A stretch of DNA of 64,000 nucleotides from an uncultured Acidobacteriota bacterium (lineage in GTDB: Bacteria; Acidobacteriota; UBA6911; RPQK01; JAJDTT01): the NCBI GenBank assembly GCA_951812665.1, contig CATOST010000045.1:23739-87738 (forward strand), read 5' to 3'. The translations under genes were made by a program, and so were the position numbers. Below are positions 36,747-44,316 of the stretch, in pieces. Every line of letters starts with the position of its first letter. Within the stretch, counting starts at the first letter, position 1. The notes under the pieces were generated by a model. It ran no database searches. It had not been told where the DNA came from and saw nothing but the letters and a program-made list of their open reading frames with translations.

Positions 36747-37899
36747 CTAAACACCTTTCGAGCCGATAATATAGGTTCCTGATTCCGAAATTCTTCCGCG
36801 CCGGCTCTTCTCTCGGCTGCGCCGTTTCAGGGAGGCCTCGATGAAGCGATCGATTCCTCCGTCCAATACCGAATCCACGTTTCCGATCTCGATCCGGGTC
36901 CGGTGGTCCTTGACCAGACGATAGGGATGCAGCACGTACGAACGAATCTGGCTGCCCCACGCGATATCGGCTTTGGAATCCTCGACTTCGTCCAGTTCCT
37001 TCCGCCTCTTCTCCATTTCGTAGTCGTAGAGCTTGGCCCTGAGGACCTTCATTGCCGTGTCCTTGTTCCGGTGTTGGGACCGTTCGTTTTGACACTGCAC
37101 GACGATTCCCGTCGGCAAATGGGTGATGCGGACGGCCGAATCCGTGACGTTCACGTGCTGCCCGCCGCTACCGGAGGACCGGTAAGTGTCGATCTTGAGA
37201 TCCTTCTCATCGATGACAATCTGCACGCTGTCGTCGATCTCGGGCGAGACGAAGACCGAGGCGAACGACGTGTGGCGTCTGGCCGCGGCATCGTAAGGAG
37301 AGATACGCACCAGGCGATGGACACCGATCTCACCCAACAGGTATCCGTAGCCGTAGTCTCCTTGAGCCAGGAACGTCGCCGACTTGATCCCGGCTTCCTC
37401 CCCCTCCTGCAAGTCCACGATCTCGGTCTTGTAGCCCTGCTTTTCGGTCCATCTCAGGTACATGCGCAAGAGCATCTGTGCCCAATCCTGGCTCTCGGTG
37501 CCTCCGGCGCCCGGATGGATGGTTACGATGGCGTTGCAGGCGTCGTTCCGGCCGGAGAGAAGCGTCTTCAACTCGGCCTCGGAGAGCCGTTCCTCGAGGC
37601 CCCGCACCTGTTGCCGGATATCGTCGAGGACATCCTCCCCTTCCCGGTCCAGCTCGATCAACACCTCCAGGTCCTCCAGGCCGTTCCCGCATTCCCGAGA
37701 TAATTCCAGGCTCCGGTCCAGATAGCGGCGGCGGCGAAGAACGTGTTGGGACTCCTGGGTCCGGGTCCAGAAGGACGGGTCCGAAATGACCTTCTCGATC
37801 TGTTCGAGTTCCTTTTCCTTGGCCTCGACGTCAAAGATACTCCCACAGGTTGGCGATCCTGTTCCTGAGATCCCGATAGCGTTCCTGAATATCCTCCAT
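36747..37899 (-). CDS. prfB: Peptide chain release factor 2 with programmed +1 frameshift
   Basis: RF2 ends translation at UGA and UAA. A 22-codon first frame (MEDIQERYRDLRNRIANLWE...) ends in CTT TGA C, and the +1 frame continues DVEAKEKELEQIEKV to a normal RF2, about 383 residues in all. The GGQ peptidyl-hydrolysis motif is present (SGSGGQHVNVTDSAVRI). The stop-codon recognition tripeptide, SPF in RF2, reads SPY here (VRISPYDAAARRHTSF). A long in-frame extension upstream of 37832 is not used. Regulation is autogenous: low RF2 favours frameshifting. Confidence 0.95.
37830..37846 (-). promoter_or_regulatory. prfB programmed +1 frameshift site
   Basis: The minus strand reads GTGGGAG-TAT-CTT-TGA-C. 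The in-frame UGA is at 37831-37833, preceded by the slippery CUU codon (37834-37836), and a Shine-Dalgarno-like GGGAG lies three bases upstream of it. This matches the classic arrangement in which RF2 shortage allows slippage onto UUU and bypass of the stop codon. Confidence 0.95.
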
Positions 37900-37962
37900 G
37901 GCGACAGCCTCCCTGTATCTAGCTTAAGAATTCCGGCGATGACGCTTTCCAGACGTTGCGAT

Positions 37963-39415
37963 TCAAACAGAACTTGCGGCGACGCCTGATCGCCGTCTCC
38001 GAGGAAAAAACAGACCGAGAAGCGCCACGCCGACCAGAAACATATTAATCCATTCGCCCACTCGGGAGTAAACGGACCGGTACCCGCTGTTGGCGCAGCG
38101 CAGCAAAGGACGGCGCTGTTCAATGGCTCGAAAGGCCCCGAACTGAAAGTGTTGCATGGGAGCCGCCGTCACGCCGTACCAGGTGTCGTTGGTGATGTTG
38201 ACCAGGACCTCGGCGCCGCTCCGGACAAAGTCTCGCGCCAACTCGGGGAAAATGCCCTCGAAGCAGATCAGCGTCGCGAACCGGACTCCGGAGACCTGAC
38301 CGAGGACATATTCCCGCCCCGGATGGAACCCGCCCACCTCCTGGACCAGGGGTGTGGCGAATGCAAGCCACTCCGCCATCGGAACGTACTCCCCGAAGGG
38401 AACCAGGTGAATCTTGTCGTAGCGGTAGGAGACAGCTTCCCCGCCCTCCAGGAGATAGGCGCTGTTGAAATAGCGGGTGGAGGGAGGCGGTTCGATCGAG
38501 GCGACGTTCAGCAGCAGGGGCACCCCCGCCGTCCGGACCTGACGCTGCCAGAATGCCCGAAATTCGGAGTCCGTCTGAAATAGGTAAGGGTTCTGCGCCT
38601 CCGGGAAGATCACCCAGTCCACGCCTGCTTCCGCCGCCTTCCGGTAAAGCCGGGGAAGTTCTTCGAAGTACTTCTCGGCATAGTGGCCGGCGATCGGCAA
38701 AGAGACCGACATTGGGCTGCACCAGGGCGGACGCGTAGATTCGGACCGGGAGGCGGGAGTCCCAAAAATGGCAACGGTAACAACCCATACAAAATTGGCT
38801 CCTGTGAAGCAGATTGCGAAAACGATCGGAATTCTCCAACTCCGGGATCGAAACAGCGCTACGAGAGCTGCATTCCCCAGCAGCACCAGAAACGAGATCA
38901 GGTAGACGCCGCTCAGATCCGCCACCTGGACGATCCAGCGGTAGGGGAATTGAGGACTGGCCCACCAACGCCCATGGAAATCCGTTTACGGTGTAGTAGT
39001 TACGCAGCAGCTCGGTCAAGATCCAGAGGGCCGGGGGCGGACCAAAGAGCGATGCTAGCGGAGCTTCGGGCCAGGGTCTGCATCAGGAGGGAAAAAAGGA
39101 AGCAGGAACAGATCCAGAACCAGGATCATGAGCCCGAAGATGAGAGCGGGACGTGAAACCAGTCCAGATTGCCGTACTCGACCAGGGACACGGGGAATCC
39201 AGTAGAGGGACTCCGCCGAAATAGAGGGGACGAGAAGATCAGATGTCCCGCCAGAAACCCGGCGCCGTGACTTGGTCTCCAGGAGAAATTGCAGGTAGGG
39301 CGCCAATGCGACCCACGCCAGGGGATAGAGGGGAAAATCCGGGGAAGGCCAGACAGATCCCGATCCCGGAGACCAGCGGGACGTAGCGTCCCAGCCTTTC
39401 ATGGGGAATCGGACA
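37963..39415 (-). pseudogene. lnt: Apolipoprotein N-acyltransferase, 5' half frameshifted
   Basis: Lnt adds the third acyl chain to lipoproteins at the inner membrane. The 3' two thirds are intact, with the nitrilase-fold catalytic Glu in DWVIFPEAQNPYLF, Lys in SYRYDKIHLVPFGEYVP and Cys in ATLICFEGIFPELA. The 5' part has family-like membrane segments in shifting frames (FPLYPLAWVALAPYLQFLL near 39.3 kb, ALWILTELLRNYYTVNGFPW near 39.0 kb). Deleting single extra bases, such as one C near 38758, one C near 38732 and one G near 38706, rebuilds GPNLRVALVQPNV. The start near 39415 is approximate. Probably a working gene in poor sequence. Confidence 0.8.
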
Positions 39416-39965
39416 TGCTTCGCACGAACGTAGGAAAACCCGTCTTCGTACAATCGGTTGGCCAAATGGTCGGCTTGCTCCTTGGTGGGAAAGTCCTCCG
39501 ACCCAGACCCCGATAGTAACGATCGTTTGGCCCCAGGCGGCGTATCTCGGCCAAGTATCCCCGGGGACTGAAACTCGCATCAACTCCTTCCGCGCCTCCG
39601 CTTCCCGCTCCATGGCGGCAATCTGAACGGTGAAACGGCCTGCGGCCTGATGGCGGCACATGCGCGTCCGCTCAGGGGCGCCGGCGCCCGTTGCGTCCGG
39701 TATCGGAAGGGGAGAAGTCTTGGCGCCGGGTGCATCCGCACCCCGGGTCGTCGGGTCATTCAGACGCCCGTAGAACTCCAACCGAGGCTTCGATTCGGAA
39801 ACCGGAGGAGCCGATCCCTGCCCGGCGCCGTCAAAACGCGTCGGCTCCACCTCGACAGGGAAACTTCGGCCCCACGTAGAGGCCGAGGAGGAAGAATCCA
39901 GTTACTGTCAGGAGAGTCAGTCCATAAAGGTGAACTATCTCTCTCCAATCAATCTTCGGAATCAC
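39405..39965 (-). pseudogene. SPOR-domain membrane protein, frameshifted
   Basis: SPOR domains bind denuded peptidoglycan at division sites. The start GTG at 39965 gives IPKIDWREIVHLYGLTLLTV followed by a membrane helix (TGFFLLGLYVG). In shifted frames come a linker (PTRFDGAGQGSAPPVSE) and a C-terminal SPOR-like domain (GRFTVQIAAMEREAEARKEL, then YLAEIRRLGPNDRYYR, then FPTKEQADHLANRLYEDGFS). Several single-base insertions break the frame, so the ends are approximate. It overlaps the slipin 3' end by 17 bases and is followed by lnt. Confidence 0.6.
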
Positions 39966-40759
39966 CGCCACTCTGCCCCCCCGGCCTTCTCGGCCATCCG
40001 CATCAGGGGAGGACAGGAGGGTCCATCGGAAGGGGGAAACACGATTGTGGAATTCTGCTCGGTGGGCGATCTCAGAGAGAGTCGACAGATAACGCAGCTG
40101 CAGCGACACCGGCTCCTTGGCAAGGGTGGCGCCCGCTTCCCGCAGGCGTGCCGCCGCCTGGAACTCACCTCGGGCATGGATGATCTTGGCTCTCCGTTCC
40201 CGCTCGGCTTCAGCCTGCCGGGCCATGGCCCGTTGCATTTCCGCCGGAAGATCCACGGTCCTTGATCTCGACCAGGGAAAACCTTGATTCCCCAGGGATC
40301 CGTATGTTGATCCAGGATCGACTGCAGCCGATCGTTGAGCTCTTCCCGTTTGCTCAGCAAGTCATCCAACTCGACCTGGCCCAGGGACCGAGCGCAGGGT
40401 CGTCTGGGAGAGCTGGGAGGTGGCGTACAGGTAGTTCTCCACGGACACGACTGCGCTGTTGGGCCCGATGACTCGAAAATAGACGATGGCGTTTGACCTT
40501 GACCGAGGACGTTGTCCTTGGTAATGACGTCCCTGGGCCGGGACGTCCATGGCCACCATCCTCAGGACTGATCCGCTCCATGCGGTCGATGGGCCAGAAA
40601 AACCAGGATCAATCCGGGGCCTTTCGACTCGGGCAGGAGTCTTCCGAGACGGAAGATGACTCCTCGCTCATACTCCCTCAAAACATTGACGACCGAGAGG
40701 GCATAGAGAATGCCGATGCCAACCAGCACTATTGTCGAAAATGGAACAGCGTCAAACAT
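39949..40759 (-). pseudogene. Slipin / SPFH-domain membrane protein, frameshifted
   Basis: Slipins are SPFH scaffolds that work with NfeD partners in membrane microdomains. ATG at 40759 follows GGAGG and gives FDAVPFSTIVLVGIGILYAL, then LREYERGVIFRLGRLL. The rest is in pieces: AIVYFRVIGPNSAVVSVENY, QLSQTTLRSV, DDLLSKREELNDRLQSILDQ, DLPAEMQRAMARQAEAERER, PVSLQLRYLSTLSEI. Removing one base from each of about ten short runs yields one slipin of about 265 residues ending at TGA 39949-39951. It lies 73 bases downstream of nfeD, as is usual for the pair. Confidence 0.8.
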
Positions 40760-40832
40760 GGAAACCTCCACTGTCGCGGGAAGACCCGCACTGAATTCGG
40801 ATAAATCGATTCGGTTCGGTCAACCCTCTTCC

Positions 40833-42157
40833 TCAGTAGCCATCGCCAAAGATACTCCCCGACCCGGCGTAGGGTTCAACGACCAGGACCAGATTCATGG
40901 CCCCCCACCACCTTGACTCTGGCCCCCTTGGGGAATGGGACGTCGCCGACACGGCCTTCCAACGTTTCTCCCAAAACCAGAACTCGACCCTTCATCCACC
41001 TCGATCGGGGTCTGAGCCCACGCCATAACTTCCCACCATCCCCCGCGTCCCGGTCGCGACTTTCAATCGCACCGATTTTACGGTCAGGTGCAGCAGAAGG
41101 ATGGCAATCAAGGCGAAGGGAATGGCGGACCGCCACGGCCAACCCGTAGCTGATACGGAGCTCGGGAAATGGAGAGTCCACTAGAAACAGGATGCCCAAA
41201 ATCATAGCGACGGTTCCTCCGGCGCCCAAAATTCCGAATCCCTGAACCGTGACCTCGGCCACAAACAGGCCCAGGGCCAGGAGGATGAGCAGTATGCCGA
41301 TGTAGTTCACCGGAAGCAGCGAGAATCCGAGAAGGGCCAAAAGCAGGCTGATCCCTCCCAACACTCCGGGGGAGAATCAGGCCCGGATTCGAAAAACTCC
41401 AGATAGAGGGACCCAACAGGCCGATAACACCCAGGATGAGAGCAAACGTTCGGATTGGCGATGGAACTGAGAATCTTCTGGCGGAAACGTCATCTCGACG
41501 ACCCGAAACATCCTGTCCTTCGGTCGTCAGAAACCTGGGAGGCTCCGGAGAAAACGCTGGATCTGTCTTCCCTGCAGCGTCGCCATGAGTGCGGTCTCGT
41601 TATCCTCCACCAAGTCGATGAGGCCACCCTCCAGGGCTTCTTGAGCCGTATAGGACTTGCTCTCCAGGACTCCCTTCTCGGCCAGATCGTAGTTTCGCTT
41701 CCTCTGTTGGACGATCGCCCTCAAGCCGGGCCACGGCGTCGTTTTTTCACCTTCTCCAGCATGATCTTGTTCTCCATGCCGAACGGGAAAAACCGGATGC
41801 GCCGCCCCCCGTATTGGTTCCGGGGGCCATGACGGCGACATCGGCCGAGAGCAGGATGAAAAAGCCCGCAGACGCCGCGCGGGCGCCCCTGGGGGAGCTA
41901 CGTAGCAGACGACGGGAAACCGGCGAGTTTCAGGATGCTCTGGATGATCTCCTGCATCGAAATGGCCCAGTCCGCCCGGCGTGGCCAGACGGATCAAGAG
42001 GAAACTCGGCCTTCGAAGCCCTCTGCCTGTTCAATGGCGGAAGTGATGAATTCGGAGGTAATGGGATCGATGGGCCCCGTCGATCTCGACCTTTAGGATT
42101 TCCCGCTTGCACAACGGGTGTCGAGAGGAGCAATAGCAGGCCCAGCGCCCTCTTCAT
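40833..42157 (-). pseudogene. NfeD-family protein with ClpP-like serine protease domain, frameshifted
   Basis: The long NfeD form joins a periplasmic Ser-Lys protease to membrane helices and an OB fold, and cleaves slipin-type partners. ATG at 42157 starts a signal peptide (MKRALGLLLLLSTPVVQAG). In corrected frames come AEILKVEIDGAIDPITSEF, LIRLATPGGLGHSMQEI, ARAASAGFFILLSADVAVM with the serine nucleophile in SAG, and the lysine in LESKSYTAQEALEGGLIDLV. Membrane helices follow (LLLALLGFSLLPVNYIGILL). The end is TGA at 40833-40835 in the corrected frame. At least ten extra bases break the frame. Confidence 0.78.
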
Positions 42158-42528
42158 CAGGACCAGCGATCTTATCAGTCCCCAGGCGAAAGTCGCCAAA
42201 AATATCCGGTCGGATCCGAATCCTGCTGAAGTAGGGGAAAGGGCAGCCGAACGGGGGACCTTCACACCGGACAAAGCCCGGCGGGGGTCAGGAAAGAAAA
42301 CAGAGCCTCGAGTCGATCCGGATCAGGGTCGCAAATTGGGGGAGTGTCCGTGCGGAACGCAGGGGCGGTTTACACGCAAACTACGCGGTCATAAGCTGTC
42401 CGCAGGCGGAATATTTACTATCAATAGACAATTCTGATCTGATTGTTACTATGAATAGCAAAAGGTGACCCATTTCACGAATCGGGAATTGAATAGAAGC
42501 CTCCCCAGCGGCTTGCTATACTGCATCC
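42158..42528. promoter_or_regulatory. Divergent nfeD/moaD intergenic region with tandem palindromic boxes
   Basis: No gene is seen in these 371 bases. An AT-rich centre holds two near-identical 13-base boxes, TTACTATCAATAG at 42415-42427 and TTACTATGAATAG at 42446-42458, 31 bases apart (about three helix turns). Each contains the palindrome CTAT-NN-ATAG. TATACT at 42517-42522 resembles a -10 element just before moaD. The spacing and symmetry suggest an operator, but the region lies in the insertion-rich patch, so single bases may be wrong. Confidence 0.45.
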
Positions 42529-42787
42529 GTGGTTGTGAAGATCTGTTTTTTTCGCCTCCCTCCGAGACGTCCGTGGGCCAGTCCGAGATACTCCTCGACT
42601 CGGTCCCCTCCGGGCAACACGGCGCGCCAAGTCTTCAGGCGGTTGGTGCACCAGTATCCCGGCCTGGAGCGCTATCGCACGGCGCTCCTGGTAGCCGTCA
42701 ACCAGGAGTACACGAATTGGGATCAGAAGGTTTCGCCCGGAGACGAGGTTGCTTTTTTTCCCCCCCGTCAGCGGAGGAACCGCGTGA
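42529..42787 (+). pseudogene. moaD: Molybdopterin synthase small subunit MoaD, frameshifted
   Basis: MoaD is the ubiquitin-like sulfur carrier of molybdopterin synthase. The corrected frame reads VVKICFFASLRDVVGQSEIL, GNTARQVFRRLVHQYPGLER, TALLVAVNQEYTNWDQKVSP, GDEVAFFPPVSGGTA. Extra bases in the T run near 42541, and near 42572, 42616 and 42751, break it. The GG needed at the C-terminus is present but followed by Thr-Ala before the stop, which is odd and may be another error. The TATACT box ends six bases before GTG, so the mRNA may be leaderless. Confidence 0.65.
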
Positions 42788-43201
42788 TCGATCTCGTCAC
42801 GGACGCCCCATCGATCGGGACCAGGTGGTCCGTAGCGTCCGCATCTCCCAAGGCGGGTGCGGTGGCCACCTTCGACGGCATCGTTTCGCGATCACGCCCG
42901 GGGCAAGTCGGTCACCCATCTCTTCTACGAGGCCTACCCGGAAATGGCCAGGACCGAGATGGTCAAAATCCGCAAGCAGGCCCTGGAGAGGTGGCCGCTT
43001 CAGGGATTGGCCATCGTCCATCGAACCGGGCGACTCGAGATCGGAGAGAGCAGCGTCTTCATCGCCGTCGCTTCGGCCCATCGAGCGGACGCGTTCGAGG
43101 CCTGCCGGTTCGCCATCGACACCCTGAAGACCTCGGTCCCCATCTGGAAGCAGGAACATTACGAGGACGGAGAGGTCTGGATCGAGGGTTACGGCGCATG
43201 A
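42784..43201 (+). CDS. moaE: Molybdopterin synthase catalytic subunit MoaE, 5' part with frame errors
   Basis: MoaE inserts sulfur carried by MoaD into precursor Z. GTG at 42784 overlaps the moaD stop (GTGA) and starts VIDLVTDAP. After small frame breaks before 42886 the rest is intact: RDHARGKSVTHLFYEAYPEM, MVKIRKQALERWPLQGLAIV, HRTGRLEIGESSVFIAVASA, HRADAFEACRFAIDTLKTSV, PIWKQEHYEDGEVW, with the catalytic Lys of PIWKQE. The end overlaps mogA by four bases. Confidence 0.85.
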
Positions 43202-43674
43202 AGGCCGTCGTTTTGACTATCAGCGACGGGTGCTTTCACGGCCACAGGCCCGATCTTTCCGGACAGGCTCTGGCGGAGCAGCTCCGGGCGGCGGGATGGG
43301 AAGTGACGGCAAGCCGCATCGTCCCGGATGAGATGACCGACATTCAAGAGCAGGTCCTCGCTTGCAGCGACTCCGGCGACACCAACCTCCTGGTCACGAC
43401 GGGTGGAACCGGACTCGGTCCCAGAGACGTCACGCCGGAGGCAGTTCGGCCCCTGCTGGCCAAAGAGGCCTCGGGCTTGGCGGAACTCATGCGCCTGGAG
43501 GGCCTGAAGAAGACTCCCTTTGCCGCCCTGTCCCGCTCCCTGGCCGGAGCTCGCCGCCAGACCCTGATCCTTTGTCTCCCGGGCAGTCCCAAAGGGGCCG
43601 TCGAATCTCTGGACGCGGTCCTCAAATTGCTTCCCCACGCGGTGGACCTCCTTCAGGGCCGGACCGGTCACTGA
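43198..43674 (+). CDS. mogA: Molybdopterin adenylyltransferase MogA/MoaB
   Basis: The 158-residue protein activates molybdopterin by adenylylation before molybdenum insertion. It has the family start VVLTISDGCFHGHRPDLSG, the TTGGTGLGPRDVTPEAV motif and the C-terminal LCLPGSPKGAVESLDAVL motif. ATG overlaps the moaE stop, so moaD-moaE-mogA form one unit. MogA and MoaB cannot be told apart here. It lies outside the insertion-rich patch. Confidence 0.93.
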   Translation: MKAVVLTISDGCFHGHRPDLSGQALAEQLRAAGWEVTASRIVPDEMTDIQEQVLACSDSGDTNLLVTTGGTGLGPRDVTPEAVRPLLAKEASGLAELMRLEGLKKTPFAALSRSLAGARRQTLILCLPGSPKGAVESLDAVLKLLPHAVDLLQGRTGH

Positions 43675-43752
43675 TTGCAGACACCTCCTCAAGACATCCT
43701 TTCTCCGCATATTTCTAAGAAAATCCCGACTCGATCGTTACCCTCATAGAGG

Positions 43753-44316
43753 ATGACCAATTCCGGGACCAATTCTCGAACGCTGGAGGAGGCCGATTGG
43801 ATGCGATCCGTTCTGGATGCCTATCAGGGTCCCCTGGTCCGATACGCCGCTCACCTCACTGGTGACCTGGACCTCGCCCGGGACGTGGTCCAGGACACTT
43901 TTCTGCGTCTCTGGAAACAGAAGAGGCAAACGGTCGAGGGACACTTGCCCCAGTGGCTCTTCACCGTCTGCCGGAACCGGGCCCTGGACGTGCTGCGCAA
44001 GGAGAATCGGATGAACCGGATGACGGGGACCGGAAACCTGGAACCGGCCAGCAACGCGCCCGGGCCCGCACAACTGCTGGAGCGGCAGGAGACCCTGAGC
44101 CGTGTTCACCTGGCCTTGGAGAGCCTGCCCCCCAGAGAGCAGGAGGTGTTGCGGCTGAAGTTTCAGAACGGACTCAGCTACCGGGAGATCGGCGCCACCG
44201 TCGGCATCTCGGTGAGCAACGTCGGTTATCTCATTCATAACGCTGTGAAAAAGGTGCGCGCTGAGCTGGAGAGGCACTCCGAGCCGGCCGCCGCCGCCTC
44301 GAGGACGATTCGATGA
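43753..44316 (+). CDS. ECF-type RNA polymerase sigma factor
   Basis: The 187-residue protein has region 2 (YAAHLTGDLDLARDVVQDTF, LRLWKQ) and region 4 with a helix-turn-helix (LPPREQEVLRLKFQNGLSYR, EIGATVGISVSNVGYLIHNA). It is preceded by AGAGG and starts at ATG 43753. Its end overlaps the next gene by four bases (ATGA), so sigma factor and VWA membrane protein are made together, an arrangement typical of a sigma/anti-sigma pair. The stimulus is unknown. Confidence 0.92.
   Translation: MTNSGTNSRTLEEADWMRSVLDAYQGPLVRYAAHLTGDLDLARDVVQDTFLRLWKQKRQTVEGHLPQWLFTVCRNRALDVLRKENRMNRMTGTGNLEPASNAPGPAQLLERQETLSRVHLALESLPPREQEVLRLKFQNGLSYREIGATVGISVSNVGYLIHNAVKKVRAELERHSEPAAAASRTIR

Larger units (their letters stand above)
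38706..42886. other. Segment dense in single-base insertions
   Basis: From about 38706 to 42886 conserved genes on both strands change frame repeatedly. Wherever the family is known, the frame returns when one base is removed from a run. In the slipin gene eight such sites lie within 345 bases (near 40258, 40280, 40385, 40494, 40508, 40532, 40566 and 40600). Flanking genes on either side, down to the middle of lnt and from inside moaE onward, are clean. Insertion-only errors crowded in one patch indicate unpolished long-read-type consensus rather than gene decay. Confidence 0.8.

Noticed and set aside
37900..38123. Upstream extension of prfB in the main frame
   Set aside because: The RF2 leader frame with the CTT TGA C site explains the start; the extension runs through the intergenic region into the lnt end and has no RF2 similarity.
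38706..42886. The broken genes as programmed frameshifts, foreign DNA or genuine decay
   Set aside because: Breaks occur about every 40 bases, always as an extra base, on genes in both directions, and corrected proteins are normal housekeeping families.
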